Shown: positions 1 to 9,113 of the stretch, piece by piece
Position numbering within the stretch: position 1 is the stretch's first letter
Layout: each line of letters starts with the position of its first letter
From: Lichenicola sp964247755
GTDB lineage: Bacteria > Pseudomonadota > Alphaproteobacteria > Acetobacterales > Acetobacteraceae
DNA: 64,000 nucleotides
Direction of reading: 5' to 3'
Assembly (NCBI GenBank): GCA_964247755.1
Contig: CAXTVX010000007.1
Location: 1-64,000 of the forward strand
Program-made: the position numbers and the translations under genes
Notes under the pieces: model-generated
What the model was told of the DNA's origin: nothing
The model's input: only the letters and a program-made list of their open reading frames with translations
The model's database searches: none

Positions 1-1
1 G

Positions 2-397
2 GAGCAGCTGCGCACCCATCCGCTCGGCATGGTGCTGGTGCTGGACGAGTACGGCAGCTTCGAGGGCGTGGCCACTGCCGCCGACGTGTTCGAGGCGATC
101 GTCGGCGAGCAGCAGGAGCCGGGCGCGGTGCCGGAGCGGCCGATCGAGGCCGACGGCGTGCTGACGCTGGACGGCGGCGCGCCTGCGGACGAGGTCAAGG
201 ATCGGCTCGGCCTGGGCGACCTTCCGGCGGAAGGCAGCTACCACACGCTGGGCGGGCTGATCCTGGCGCTGCTGCGCCGGGTGCCGGCGCCGGCCGACAA
301 GATCGCCTTTTCCGGCTGGCTGTTCGAGGTGCTGGAGATGGACGGCAGGCGCGTGCACAAGGTACGCGCCAGCCGGCAGGCCCTGGCGGAGAACTAG
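2..397 (+). CDS. CorC/HlyC-type CBS-domain transporter-associated protein, C-terminal part (5' truncated)
   Basis: The reading frame is open from the left window edge and ends at TAG 395-397, so only about 131 C-terminal residues are present. The first visible part (HPLGMVLVLDEYGSFEGVAT) is typical of the end of the second CBS domain of HlyC/CorC proteins, which often reads VLDEYGG. The last ~80 residues match the CorC_HlyC transporter-associated domain, with the pattern LDG...LPAEGSYHTLGGLIL and a closing segment IAFSGWLFEVLEMDGRRVHKV. Family members are membrane proteins linked to Mg/Co efflux or to bacterial haemolysin-like activity. The membrane domain lies outside the window, so the exact subfamily cannot be decided. 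Confidence 0.85.
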   Translation, partial: EQLRTHPLGMVLVLDEYGSFEGVATAADVFEAIVGEQQEPGAVPERPIEADGVLTLDGGAPADEVKDRLGLGDLPAEGSYHTLGGLILALLRRVPAPADKIAFSGWLFEVLEMDGRRVHKVRASRQALAEN

Positions 398-511
398 GCT
401 GGAACCCGACCCGAGACGGAGATCAGGGTCGGTGCAATTGGCGAGCGGCTCGGTGGCGACCTGTGCCCTGGGAGCAAGCCGGCGCCTGCCGCATGGATGA
501 TCGCGGGACCG

Positions 512-853
512 TCAGATGACGACATCCTCTTCGGCGACGAGCCTTCCATAGGACGACATGTCCATGAAGTTCACGTGATCGGGATCGACCTTGCTGAGAA
601 AGTTCTCGGACAGATAGAGCCCGTTCATGTCCTTCATGTTGTCGAACCACGCTTCGACCACCGCGTCGTAGTCCGGGCCGGGATATCCCGGAGCGGGAAC
701 CGGATACGACACTACAAACCTTCTTATGTACTGGCGCGCTTCCGGAATGGACATGAGAAGAGGCCTGTGAACGTCGCGCTGGTAACGGACGAACTCGTCA
801 TGGCTCATGTCCTCGCGGCGTCTGATCGTGATGATCATCTTGATCACGGGCAC
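512..853 (-). CDS. EthD-domain (dimeric alpha-beta barrel) protein
   Basis: A 113-residue protein with the EthD-like pattern: a beta strand (MPVIKMIITIRRREDMSHDEF), a conserved H in RDVHRPLL near residue 29, then RRFVVSYPV and a second half with VVEAWFDNMKDM. EthD proteins are small ferredoxin-fold proteins. Some help degrade ethyl tert-butyl ether, but most have unknown substrates. The upstream purine-rich stretch AAAAAGGGGG lies close to GTG 853, and an internal GTG (847) or ATG (838) may be the real start. It is divergent from the SDR at 949 across a 95-bp gap, so the two may share control. Confidence 0.7.
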   Translation of the reverse strand: MPVIKMIITIRRREDMSHDEFVRYQRDVHRPLLMSIPEARQYIRRFVVSYPVPAPGYPGPDYDAVVEAWFDNMKDMNGLYLSENFLSKVDPDHVNFMDMSSYGRLVAEEDVVI

Positions 854-948
854 TGTCCCCCTTTTTCCGACAGCGACGCTGCCGTGACCTGTTGCGGCAG
901 TCCTCCCTCCCGACCACCATGCCTGACCGCGGGTGGAGAAGGTTGAGC

Positions 949-1695
949 ATGAGCCTCAACAGCTTCGAAGGCAGGGTGGTTCTCGTGACCGGTGCAGCGA
1001 CCGGCATCGGCGCCGCATTGGCGAGCGGATTTGCGGCCGCCGGCGCGCACGTCGTCGGCGCGGACATCGACTGGAACGACAGCGAAGCTCCACCCGAGGT
1101 CGAGCGGGCGGACTGCGACGTCACCGACGAGGCGAGCGTCCGGCGCTGCGTCGACAGCATCGAGAGATCGCATGCTTCAGTCGATGTTCTGGTCAACAAT
1201 GCCGCGCTCGCGTCCATCATCGAGCCCAAGCCGTTCGAGGACATAAGCGCTCAGGAATGGACGGGAATGCTGACAGTCAACACGCTCGGTCCGTTCAACT
1301 GCTGCAAGGCCGTCGTGCCGCTCATGAGAAGACGGCAGTGGGGAAGGATCGTCAACCTGACATCATCCGGGATCTTCTTCGGTCGTCCCAACATGCTGCA
1401 CTACGTCGCGAGCAAGGGGGCGGTCGCTGCCATGACCCGAACACTCGCGAGGGATCTCGCGAAGGATGGCATCACGGTGAACGCGATCGCGCCGGGGCTC
1501 GTCATGACCCGCCGGATCAGGCGGAATCCCGCGTTCGATGACGCCCTGATTGCACAGTCGGTCGATGCGCAGTGTATTCCCGTGCCCGAACAGCCGGAGG
1601 ATCTTGTCGGAGCCTGCCTGTTCATCGCGAGCGACGCGGTCCGCATGATGACCGGGCAAACCCTGACCGTTGACGGCGGCACGGCCTTCAACTGA
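949..1695 (+). CDS. Short-chain dehydrogenase/reductase (SDR)
   Basis: A 248-residue classical SDR. It has the nucleotide-binding motif TGAATGIG near residue 14, an acidic residue after the second strand (GADIDW) suggesting NAD(H) preference, NNAA, a catalytic Ser in NLTSSG, and YVASK (Tyr/Lys pair). The C-terminus TGQTLTVDGGTAFN is characteristic. I chose ATG 949 because GGAGAAGG lies just upstream; an in-frame start at 892 would add 19 residues unlike the family. The substrate is not deducible. It is divergent from the EthD-like gene, which is a frequent partner of SDRs in degradation gene sets. Confidence 0.88.
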   Translation: MSLNSFEGRVVLVTGAATGIGAALASGFAAAGAHVVGADIDWNDSEAPPEVERADCDVTDEASVRRCVDSIERSHASVDVLVNNAALASIIEPKPFEDISAQEWTGMLTVNTLGPFNCCKAVVPLMRRRQWGRIVNLTSSGIFFGRPNMLHYVASKGAVAAMTRTLARDLAKDGITVNAIAPGLVMTRRIRRNPAFDDALIAQSVDAQCIPVPEQPEDLVGACLFIASDAVRMMTGQTLTVDGGTAFN

Positions 1696-1866
1696 CGCAC
1701 CACCGTCCTCGCAGCCTCGTTCCGAGGGCCGGAAGCCGGCTGGGATCGCGGCGTGCCGGGCCGGATGACCTCGCCGGGTCGGGCGGCTGATCAGGTTCGA
1801 CCCCGGGCAGGTCCCGATCCGGTGAATCGCCCGGGCGGGTGGCGATGCCCCAGGTGCCCCGCCGCC

Positions 1867-3759
1867 TCAATGCAGCGTCCGCACCGCCTGCTCGTCGGTG
1901 AAGATCGGCCAGCGCCCGTCCGCCAGCGCCACCAGCGACGGCGACGGCACGCCGAGGCGCTGCGAGTACACCCAGAGATAGGCGAGCGCGCGGTGCACGT
2001 AGTCGCGGGTCTGGTCGCTGGGCAGGCTCTCGATGAACAGCAGCGGGTCACCGTCCGGCTTCCAGCGTTCGACTGCGCTCGGTCCGGCATTGTAGCTCGC
2101 GAGCAGCCGGATCAGGTCGCCGTTCACGGCAGGCTCCGTCGCCAGGTAGGCGAGGTAGCGCTGGCCGAGCTCCAGGTTGAGCCCGGCATTGTGCAGGGCG
2201 CTGGTATTGCCGGCGAAGCGGTTCGGCTCGCCGAGCACGAAGCCCGCCGTCACCGGCATCAGCTGCATCAGCCCGTGCGCACCCGCGCCCGACACCGCGG
2301 ACGCGTCGAAGTTCGATTCCAGCCTGGTCAGGGCGTAGACCAGCGCCGGGTTCACGGTGAAGCCGCGACGGGGGCTGAGGGCCGGGATCGGCAACCGGGC
2401 CTGGTCGCGCGGCTGGCCGTCCCGGCTTTGCAGGATCGAGGCCATCTGCGACGACAGGGAGGTCAGCCCGGCGGCCTCCGACACCAGCTGGATCGAGCGG
2501 CACAGCGCCATGTCCCCCTGCACCGCCGGCCAGAGCCGGCGCAGCGTCGCCTCGGCACGTTCGGGCTCGCCGACCTGAAGCAGGGCGAAGGCGCGCCGAC
2601 CGGCCGGGGTGGCGCCGACCGCCTCGACGTCGATTTCCGACAGGGTCGGCCGGCTCGGCCCGGCCTCGACGTCATCCACGGCTGCCGGCATCGGCTGCCC
2701 CCATGGCCGGTCCCAGCTGCCGTCGGTGCGGCCGAGGATCCGGCTGGCCAGCAGGCCATAGAAGGTGTGCGGGGCCGCCGCGGCGCGGCCGAGCCAGGAC
2801 CGGTAGCCGGCACGATCCCCCTCCTGGAGATGCCCGCGCGCGGCCCAGAAGGCGGCGCCGGCGCGCAGGCCCGCTGCGGTCAGCCGGGCGCGGGATGCGG
2901 CCTCGAATGCGGGCAGCGCCTGCTCCGGACGGCCGGCGCGCCAGGCGGCGAGGCCGGCGACGTAGCTGGCCAGGCCGATCCTGCCGCCGCTCGCGTCGAA
3001 GGCGGCGGCTGCGACGGCATGGGCCTGGTCGTCGCTGCCGCCGGCCGTGAACAGGTGCAGCGCGATCTCGGCGCGCAGTTGCGCCGCGTAGAGCGGATCG
3101 ATGTGCCGGGTGGCGGCGACCAGGCGCAGCGCGCTCGACGCTCCGGCTCCGTCGGGGGCAAGCCGCGCCTGCACGGTTCCGTCGAGCAGGACGTTGCGGG
3201 TGAAGGCCAGGCCGGCTGGATCGGCCTCCTCCGGCAGCGGGGCTGTCGGCGATCCGTTGCCCAGCGTCGCCAAGGCGGGTGCGGGACCGATGCCGGCGGC
3301 AACCGGACTCGCGCTTGCCAGCAGCTGGAAGATCGCCGGCGCGTCCGGCAGGTCCGGGAAGGTCCTGAGCCAGGACCGGAGTTGCGACGGCGCGGGCCGG
3401 GCGGCCGGCGACAGGTAGCGCGCGGCGAGCAGGTCGCCGAGTAGGGTGTTGTCGTCCAGCCGGGCGGTCTCCGCGACCGCGGCCGGAATGTCGCCGCTGC
3501 GCTGCAGGGCGAAGATGCGGCGGATCAGGGCGGCGGCGCCCGGTTCCAGCGGGTGCGGCAGGGTGACGATGCCGTCGTTGCCAGGGGTGGGCGTCAGCCG
3601 CGGCACCGCCATCGCGGTTTCCTCCGGCACCGAGGATGGTCGGAACCGCTGCACCGGAGTCTGCGCCCGCAACGGCGCGGCCGCTCCGGCCAGGAAGGCG
3701 GCGCCGGCCAGAAAGGCCCTTGCCGCCATGGGGGGATGTCTGCCGAAGAACCCGCGCAT
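1867..3759 (-). CDS. Periplasmic lytic murein transglycosylase (Slt-like)
   Basis: About 630 residues, the size of soluble lytic transglycosylases. The N-terminus is a signal peptide (MRGFFGRHPP, then an Ala/Leu-rich core ending LRAQ). A long alpha-helical, TPR-like superhelix fills the middle. The C-terminal SLT domain has the catalytic Glu in TRLESNFDASAVS, the motif GAHGLMQLMP, a GLNLELGQRYLAYL helix and LLASYNAGPSAVERW. Family members cleave the MurNAc-GlcNAc bond to give 1,6-anhydro ends during peptidoglycan turnover. The start at 3759 keeps the signal peptide; 3729 is an alternative. It could also supply the muramidase activity that the short flgJ at 25.8 kb lacks, but nothing in the sequence shows that. 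Confidence 0.88.
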   Translation of the reverse strand: MRGFFGRHPPMAARAFLAGAAFLAGAAAPLRAQTPVQRFRPSSVPEETAMAVPRLTPTPGNDGIVTLPHPLEPGAAALIRRIFALQRSGDIPAAVAETARLDDNTLLGDLLAARYLSPAARPAPSQLRSWLRTFPDLPDAPAIFQLLASASPVAAGIGPAPALATLGNGSPTAPLPEEADPAGLAFTRNVLLDGTVQARLAPDGAGASSALRLVAATRHIDPLYAAQLRAEIALHLFTAGGSDDQAHAVAAAAFDASGGRIGLASYVAGLAAWRAGRPEQALPAFEAASRARLTAAGLRAGAAFWAARGHLQEGDRAGYRSWLGRAAAAPHTFYGLLASRILGRTDGSWDRPWGQPMPAAVDDVEAGPSRPTLSEIDVEAVGATPAGRRAFALLQVGEPERAEATLRRLWPAVQGDMALCRSIQLVSEAAGLTSLSSQMASILQSRDGQPRDQARLPIPALSPRRGFTVNPALVYALTRLESNFDASAVSGAGAHGLMQLMPVTAGFVLGEPNRFAGNTSALHNAGLNLELGQRYLAYLATEPAVNGDLIRLLASYNAGPSAVERWKPDGDPLLFIESLPSDQTRDYVHRALAYLWVYSQRLGVPSPSLVALADGRWPIFTDEQAVRTLH

Positions 3760-3868
3760 GCCGGGCGGCTCTAGGCCCCACCTCCGGCCGGCGCAACCGC
3801 CCGGCCGGCTCCGTCTCAAAATCCGGGACGGCGCATCCGCAGGGAACCGGGGTTTCCGGAGGATCTAA

Positions 3869-4657
3869 TCACGCGTCTGTGACCGGATCGCGGGCCCGGC
3901 GCAGCCGCAGCAGGTCTGCCCAGGCGTCCCGTCGCGCCGGCAGGTGACTGAGCAGGTAGGCCGGATGGCGCATCGCCAGGGCACGGGTGCTCTCGGGGAG
4001 ACCGGGCAGCACCGGGCGCTGCCAGCCGGCCTCGGCGCGTATGCTGCTGCCGGCAAGCAGCTTCGCCGGCCGGCTGCCCATCAGCACCAGGTGCGTCGGT
4101 CGCGCCAGCACCAGGAGCCGATGGAGGAACGGCAGGCAGATCGACAGCTCCAGCTCGCTCGGCGGCCGGTTGCCCGGCGGGCGCCACGGGATCAGCGGCG
4201 TCAGCAGCAGGCGCGAGCGGTGCAGGCCGATGCTGTCCAGCATCCGGTCCAGCAGCAGGCCGGGCCGGCCGGCGAACGGGCGGCCGGTGCGGTCCTCCTC
4301 CCCGTCCGGCACCTCGCCGACGATCACCAGCCCGGCCTCCGGATCGCCCTCGGCGAACACCAGATTGGTCGCGGTGTCGCGCAGGCCGCAGCCGTCGAAG
4401 GCGGCGAGGACCGCACGCAGCGACGCGATGTCGGTCGCGGCGGCGGCGGCCTCGCGCGCCGCGGCAGCCGGACCGCCTGCCGCGACGCGTCCCGGGCCTG
4501 CGGTGACGGAAGCGGGGGCCACGGCGTCCGGCATCGCAGGCGGGCGCACCATCGCCGGCGGTGCCGCGGCCGGGTGCAGCCGGTCGAGCGGAGCCGGATC
4601 GAGCGCCTCGTCGGCACCCCACTCGATCTGCAGCCGCAGAAGGGCAAGCGCGTCCAC
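3869..4657 (-). CDS. Family-4-like uracil-DNA glycosylase (Fe-S UDG family)
   Basis: A 262-residue protein with a GTG start supported by GGAG 8 nt upstream. Family features are DGCGLRDTATNLVFAEGDPE, LVIVGEVPDGEEDRTGRPF, FAGRPGLLLDRMLDSIGL, the PWRPPGNRPPS loop and a late HPAYLL. UDGs of this family remove uracil from DNA and are usually 4Fe-4S proteins. The normally invariant first motif GEAPG reads GEVPD here, and the residue that is usually Asn in TN(x)xxWRPPGNR is not evident, so activity is uncertain. It is divergent from the TPR gene at 4765. Confidence 0.75.
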   Translation of the reverse strand: MDALALLRLQIEWGADEALDPAPLDRLHPAAAPPAMVRPPAMPDAVAPASVTAGPGRVAAGGPAAAAREAAAAATDIASLRAVLAAFDGCGLRDTATNLVFAEGDPEAGLVIVGEVPDGEEDRTGRPFAGRPGLLLDRMLDSIGLHRSRLLLTPLIPWRPPGNRPPSELELSICLPFLHRLLVLARPTHLVLMGSRPAKLLAGSSIRAEAGWQRPVLPGLPESTRALAMRHPAYLLSHLPARRDAWADLLRLRRARDPVTDA

Positions 4658-4764
4658 CGAAGCGTCTCCGACCGGTCCGGGCAGGGATGAACCGCGGGCC
4701 GGCGCCGTGACGGCCGGGGAACACGGTTGGCGCGGGCCGGAGGAGCCGCTAGCCTCGGAACATC

Positions 4765-6465
4765 ATGCCATTCCCGCTCGTCCTGCGCATCGTCCCGGTT
4801 GCGGCACTCCTGCTCGCCCCGATGCCGCGCGGTGCCGCCGCCGACCCGGTGCCCGTCCCCGCGCCGGCCCTGGGCTCCTACCTGGCGGCCACGGTGGCCG
4901 GCTACCTGGGCGACAACGGCGTCGCCGCGAACCTGCTCCTGGACGCCGTGGCGCATGATCCGGGCGAGCACACGCTGCTGCAGCCGGCGTTCCTGTTCTC
5001 GACCCTGGCCGGACGGCCGGAAGCGGCGGCGCTGGCGGTCCGGGTGCCGCCCAGCCTGATCACCGCGCTGGTGCTGGCGAACGCCGCCGCCGCGCGCGGC
5101 GACTGGGCGTCCGCTGTCCGAAGCCTCGATGCCTTGCCGGGCTCCACCCTGAACCAGGCGATCAGGCCGCTTCTGCTGGCCTGGGCGCAGCAGGGCGCCG
5201 GCGACACCGACGCGGCGCTGCGCACCCTGGCCTCCGTCGGGAGCGGCGGCCCGCTGGCGAGCGCCTGCGCCCTGGAGGCGGGGCTGATCGCCGAGACCGC
5301 CGGGCGCGACGCGGCGGCTGCCGGCCTGTATCGCAACGCAACCAGCCTGTTCTCGGACTCCAGCCTGGCGGCGGTGCAGGAAGCGGGCGGGTTCCTGGTC
5401 CGCACCGGCCATCCCGACGAGGCGCGCGTCATGCTGCAGACGCTGGTGCAGCACATCGCGCTGCTGGGGATGGTACAGCCGGCGCTGTTCGACAGCCTGC
5501 GCAGCCCGGTGGTGCGCGACCCGCGTCAGGGGCTGGCGCACGCCTACCTGGCGATCGCCGCCCTGCTGCAGGACCCGAACAACGGCGGCGGCGGCAAGGG
5601 GGCCAAGGAGGCGGCCGGCTTCATGCTCCGCTTCGCGCTCGACCTCGAACCCGGCCTTGCACCGGCGCGCCTGATGATGGCGGAGCTGCTGGCGCCGGAG
5701 CATGCCGAAGCGGCGATCGCGGCGCTGGCCGGCATTCCGCGCGACGACCCGCTGGCGCCGCTGGGCGAGCTGCGTTCGGCGACCCTGGCCTCGGTGGCCG
5801 GGCATCGCGACCAGGCCATCGCCCGCCTGCAGGCGCTGGTGCGCGCCTATCCGGACCGGCCGGAGCCGGCGCAGACGCTGGGCGACGTGCTGTCGGACGC
5901 CAAGCGCTATGGCGACGCGGTGGCGGCGTTCGACAAGGCGATCGACGACCGGCGCAGGCAGGGCGGAAGCGATCCCAGGCTGTCGGGCGAGGACTGGCAG
6001 CTGCTGTTCTCGCGCGCGGTGGCGTTCGACCGCCAGGACCGCTGGCCGCAGGCGAAGGCGGACCTCCAGCAGGCGCTCACCCTGTCTCCGGAGGAGCCGT
6101 TCGTGCTCAACTATCTCGGCTACAGCATGGTGGAGCGGCACCAGGACCTGCGCGAGGCGCGGTCGCTGATCCAGCGGGCGCTCGACGGCAGGCCGGATGA
6201 CGGCTCGATCCGCGACAGCCTCGGCTGGGCGATGCTGCGGCAGAACGACGTGCCCGGCGCGATCCGGACCCTGGAACAGGCGGCGGAGCAGATCCCGGAG
6301 GATCCCACCGTGAACTACCACCTGGGTTCGGCCTACTGGGCCGCCGGGCGGAAGATCGAGGCGGAGGACCAGTGGCGCTGGGCGCTGGTGCTGCATCCAG
6401 AGCCGGACGACGCGGCGAAGATCCACGACGCGCTGCGGCAGGCGGGTGTCCCGGCCGCGCCATGA
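4765..6465 (+). CDS. Exported tetratricopeptide-repeat protein
   Basis: A 566-residue protein with an N-terminal signal sequence (MPFPLVLRIVPVAALLLAP, cleavage near GAAADP). The body is helical repeats; the clearest TPR units are in the last 130 residues, e.g. VLNYLGYSMVERHQDLREA, RDSLGWAMLRQNDVPGAI and VNYHLGSAYWAAGRKIEAE. TPR proteins act as scaffolds, here in the periplasm or at the outer membrane. Its stop overlaps the ispE start as ATGA, so the two are translationally coupled. A TPR protein upstream of ispE is a recurrent alphaproteobacterial arrangement, but no shared function is established. Confidence 0.85.
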   Translation: MPFPLVLRIVPVAALLLAPMPRGAAADPVPVPAPALGSYLAATVAGYLGDNGVAANLLLDAVAHDPGEHTLLQPAFLFSTLAGRPEAAALAVRVPPSLITALVLANAAAARGDWASAVRSLDALPGSTLNQAIRPLLLAWAQQGAGDTDAALRTLASVGSGGPLASACALEAGLIAETAGRDAAAAGLYRNATSLFSDSSLAAVQEAGGFLVRTGHPDEARVMLQTLVQHIALLGMVQPALFDSLRSPVVRDPRQGLAHAYLAIAALLQDPNNGGGGKGAKEAAGFMLRFALDLEPGLAPARLMMAELLAPEHAEAAIAALAGIPRDDPLAPLGELRSATLASVAGHRDQAIARLQALVRAYPDRPEPAQTLGDVLSDAKRYGDAVAAFDKAIDDRRRQGGSDPRLSGEDWQLLFSRAVAFDRQDRWPQAKADLQQALTLSPEEPFVLNYLGYSMVERHQDLREARSLIQRALDGRPDDGSIRDSLGWAMLRQNDVPGAIRTLEQAAEQIPEDPTVNYHLGSAYWAAGRKIEAEDQWRWALVLHPEPDDAAKIHDALRQAGVPAAP

Positions 6466-7394
6466 GCGGGACGGCCATGAGCTGGACCGATGGGCGGCTG
6501 GTCGAGCGTGCCCATGCCAAGATCAACCTATATTTGCACGTCACCGGGCGTCGGCCGGACGGCTATCACCTGCTCGACAGCCTGGCGGTGTTCGCCGGCG
6601 CGCACGACGTGCTGTCGGCGGTCCCGGCATCCGGGTTCGGCTTGACGGTCTCGGGTCGCTTCGGCGCGACGCTGCAGGGCGAGGACGCGTCCTCCAACCT
6701 GGTGCTGCGGGCGGCAGCGCTGCTTGGCGGGACCGGCGCCACCTTCGTGCTGGAGAAGAACCTGCCGGTCGCGTCGGGCATCGGCGGCGGCTCGGCCGAC
6801 GCGGCGGCTGCGCTGCGGCTGCTGTGCCGGCTCTGGCCGGACCGCGCGGTCGACCGGGACCGCCTGCACGCGCTGGCCGTCCCGCTCGGCGCGGACGTGC
6901 CGGTCTGCCTGCCGCAGCGCCCGGCGCGGATGGGCGGCATCGGCGACGCGCTGTCGGCGGCGCCGGTGCTGCCGGATTACGGCCTGTTGCTGGTCAATTG
7001 CGGGATGGCGGTGTCCACGCCCGCGGTGTTCCGGGCACGCGCGCCCGGGGTGCGGCCGCCGGCGGAGCTGCCGGACGGCTGGCGCGACGCTCCGGCCATG
7101 GCGGCCGGTCTCGGCCGCCTGCACAACGACCTGCAGCCGGCGGCGATCGCGCTCTGCCCTGCAATCGGGGAGGTGCTGGTGGCGATCGAGCGGCAGCATG
7201 GCTGCCTGCTGTCCCGCATGAGCGGCTCCGGCGCCACCTGCTTCGGGTTGTTCCCCGACGCCGCCGCCGCGGTTGCCGCGGCCGCCGTGCTGGAGCGTCC
7301 GGACTGGTGGGTGTGGGGCGGAGCGCCGCACCTTCCCGCTCCGGATCGACGAGCCGACAAACGCGTCATGTCGGGCGGGCTCCCGATCCTGTAG
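6462..7394 (+). CDS. ispE: 4-diphosphocytidyl-2-C-methyl-D-erythritol kinase
   Basis: A 310-residue GHMP kinase. IspE phosphorylates the 2-hydroxyl of CDP-ME in the MEP isoprenoid pathway. Visible motifs are the N-terminal AHAKINLYLHVTGRRPDGYH (catalytic Lys near residue 20), the ATP-binding LPVASGIGGGSADAAAAL (catalytic Asp near 113) and the C-terminal GHMP motif LLSRMSGSGATCFGLF. The ATG at 6462 overlaps the stop of the TPR gene; a second ATG at 6477 is possible. The protein ends with a short non-conserved tail. Confidence 0.95.
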   Translation: MSGTAMSWTDGRLVERAHAKINLYLHVTGRRPDGYHLLDSLAVFAGAHDVLSAVPASGFGLTVSGRFGATLQGEDASSNLVLRAAALLGGTGATFVLEKNLPVASGIGGGSADAAAALRLLCRLWPDRAVDRDRLHALAVPLGADVPVCLPQRPARMGGIGDALSAAPVLPDYGLLLVNCGMAVSTPAVFRARAPGVRPPAELPDGWRDAPAMAAGLGRLHNDLQPAAIALCPAIGEVLVAIERQHGCLLSRMSGSGATCFGLFPDAAAAVAAAAVLERPDWWVWGGAPHLPAPDRRADKRVMSGGLPIL

Positions 7395-7425
7395 GGTGGG
7401 ACGGGTCTCGCAGCGGGAGAATCAG

Positions 7426-7827
7426 ATGAGCGCACGTCCGGCACGGATGCAGGTTGCGGTTTCGGATGACCGGCAGGTCACCACCCTGACCTTGTTGCCG
7501 GAAAGCGGGCTCGAGGGCGAGGTGCCGCTGACGCTCGACCAGCTCGGCCAGCTGATCGCCATCCTGGGCCAGGCGCGGACGGCGATGCTGGACAAGCGCG
7601 CGGTGCCGCCGATGGAGGGAGCCGCCTTCACCCCGGTCTATCAGACCAAGTGGACGGTGCAGCCGGAAGCACTGACCGAAGGCTCGATCATCGCCTTCCA
7701 GCACCCGGCGTTCGGTCCGGTCGGCTTCGTGCTGCCGCCGAACGACATCGAGAAGGTGGTGCGGGCCCTGACCGCGCACATGGGCATGGTGCACAGCAGC
7801 GAGCAGCGGCCGGCGAAGCCGAGCTGA
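7426..7827 (+). CDS. Conserved hypothetical protein
   Basis: A 133-residue soluble protein starting at ATG 7426 behind GGGAGA. I do not recognise the family. It begins with a basic stretch (MSARPARMQVAVSDD), then predicted strands (VTTLTLLPESG), a LTLDQLGQLIAILGQART helix, and a C-terminal half with IIAFQHPAFGPVGFVLPPND followed by a helix and a polar tail. There is no signal peptide, membrane segment or metal motif. It lies 31 nt after ispE on the same strand and may be cotranscribed. Confidence 0.6.
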   Translation: MSARPARMQVAVSDDRQVTTLTLLPESGLEGEVPLTLDQLGQLIAILGQARTAMLDKRAVPPMEGAAFTPVYQTKWTVQPEALTEGSIIAFQHPAFGPVGFVLPPNDIEKVVRALTAHMGMVHSSEQRPAKPS

Positions 7828-7945
7828 GCCGGTTCCGGCCAGGAGACCAGGGCCCGGACCCTGTCAGCCGAACCGCCGACTCCGGTGGGTCGCGGACATG
7901 CTGACGGGCCGAAACCCACCAGGGGCCAGGCTTTGGAGTTCGCTG

Positions 7946-8290
7946 CTACCCATCGGACGCATCATCGGCGGGATTGAAGTCGCGTTGTCCACCCGTCTGC
8001 ACGGTGACAACGGTCGCAGACCGCTCCCCGAGGTTTCTGACCCGATGCTGAACTTTCGGAGCAACCGAGCAAATACATCCCACGGCGAGTGCGCTGCTAA
8101 CCCTGTCGTCGCGCGTATCCACGACTATCTCGCCTTCCGTGGCGATGAAGTTGTCCGTGACATGCTCGTGCCAATGCCAGGCCGTCTCTTCACCCGGCTC
8201 GAGGGTCTGTATCCAGATGCTCTGGTTGCTGCTTTCAAGTAAAAGACGTCTTGTGACCAGTTCGTTCTCAGCTTCAGTGGTCTTGTGCAT
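7946..8290 (-). CDS. Cupin-domain protein
   Basis: About 114 residues from ATG 8290 (a purine run GGGG lies 7 nt upstream); a GTG at 8356 would add 22 residues. It shows a single cupin core: TLEPGEETAWHWHEHVTDNF gives the HxH metal ligands, followed by GEIVVDTRDD and, in cupin motif 2, the segment VAPKVQHRVRNLG with a further His. Small cupins bind a metal ion and range from isomerases to sensors of small molecules, so no reaction is assigned. Neighbours give no clear operon: it lies between the conserved hypothetical gene and the TetR gene, with intergenic gaps on both sides. Confidence 0.7.
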   Translation of the reverse strand: MHKTTEAENELVTRRLLLESSNQSIWIQTLEPGEETAWHWHEHVTDNFIATEGEIVVDTRDDRVSSALAVGCICSVAPKVQHRVRNLGERSATVVTVQTGGQRDFNPADDASDG

Positions 8291-8435
8291 GAGCGCCCCG
8301 TACCATCGCGACGATTGCGCGCCTGGACCATTTCCGAAAACCTCGCAATCACGCACGTCAGCGACAGTCTCGACGATCCCCGAAGCTGTCGCATGCGAAC
8401 TCGAGGGGTAAGCAGGCCACTGATCTAGTGAAAGG

Positions 8436-9065
8436 CTAGTGTCCGGCGGGCCAAGCCGTCATCGCGGCACCGGCGATTGCCAGCAGGTGGTCGCGCGTCG
8501 CCCCGTCGCGCGCCAGGGTGGACATGCCCTGGATCACCACCATCACCAGCCCGGCCAGCGCCGCCGCATCCGCAGTCGCCGGCAGCTCGCCGTCCACCAC
8601 CGAGGCGGCAATCCGACGCCGCAGGTGCTGCTCGACGTCCCCCCGCAGCTGCGCCAGCTCGGCCTGAACGTCTGCCGACTTTGCCGAGCCGCTGATCGCC
8701 GCGCTCGCCATCAGGCAGCCCGGCGGCGTGTCCGGCCCGGTGAAGCCATGCGCGGCTGCGCCCAGCAGGCCCTCCGCTGCCGCCCGCGCCGTCGCCGCGC
8801 CATCGATGATGGTCGCGGACGCGGCTCCCCCGGCCGAGTAGAGCCTCACGGCGTCCCGGAACAGCCGCTTCTTGTCGCCGAACGCCGCGTAGATGCTGGG
8901 CGGGGTCACGCCCAGCGCCGCCGTCAGGGCGTTGAGCGACGTGCCTTCGTAGCCGTGGCGCCAGAACAGCAGCATCGCCTGGTGCAGCGCCGCGTCGCGG
9001 TCGAACGACAACGGCCGCCCGCCCGTGCGAGGCGTCTCCCGCGCATCTTGTTCCATATTGATCAC
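8436..9065 (-). CDS. TetR-family transcriptional regulator
   Basis: A 209-residue regulator with an N-terminal TetR helix-turn-helix: GRPLSFDRDAALHQAMLLFW, GYEGTSLNALTAALG, then the recognition helix VTPPSIYAAFGDKKRLF. The C-terminal ligand domain is Ala-rich. The GTG start at 9065 has AAGGGG 7 nt upstream, a better fit than ATG 9056. It is divergent from the SDR gene at 9146, and the 80-bp intergenic region holds a 14-bp palindrome that is the likely operator. The expected logic is a repressor of itself and of the SDR, relieved by a small ligand. Confidence 0.9.
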   Translation of the reverse strand: MINMEQDARETPRTGGRPLSFDRDAALHQAMLLFWRHGYEGTSLNALTAALGVTPPSIYAAFGDKKRLFRDAVRLYSAGGAASATIIDGAATARAAAEGLLGAAAHGFTGPDTPPGCLMASAAISGSAKSADVQAELAQLRGDVEQHLRRRIAASVVDGELPATADAAALAGLVMVVIQGMSTLARDGATRDHLLAIAGAAMTAWPAGH

Positions 9066-9113
9066 TATGAAACCCCTTGACGGCGATCGGACCGACCGGT
9101 AGCCAGTTCATAC

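Noticed and set aside
4324..6426. 700-codon minus-strand frame opposite the TPR gene
   Set aside because: The plus strand carries a signal peptide and TPR repeats; the minus frame has no domain and a shadow composition.
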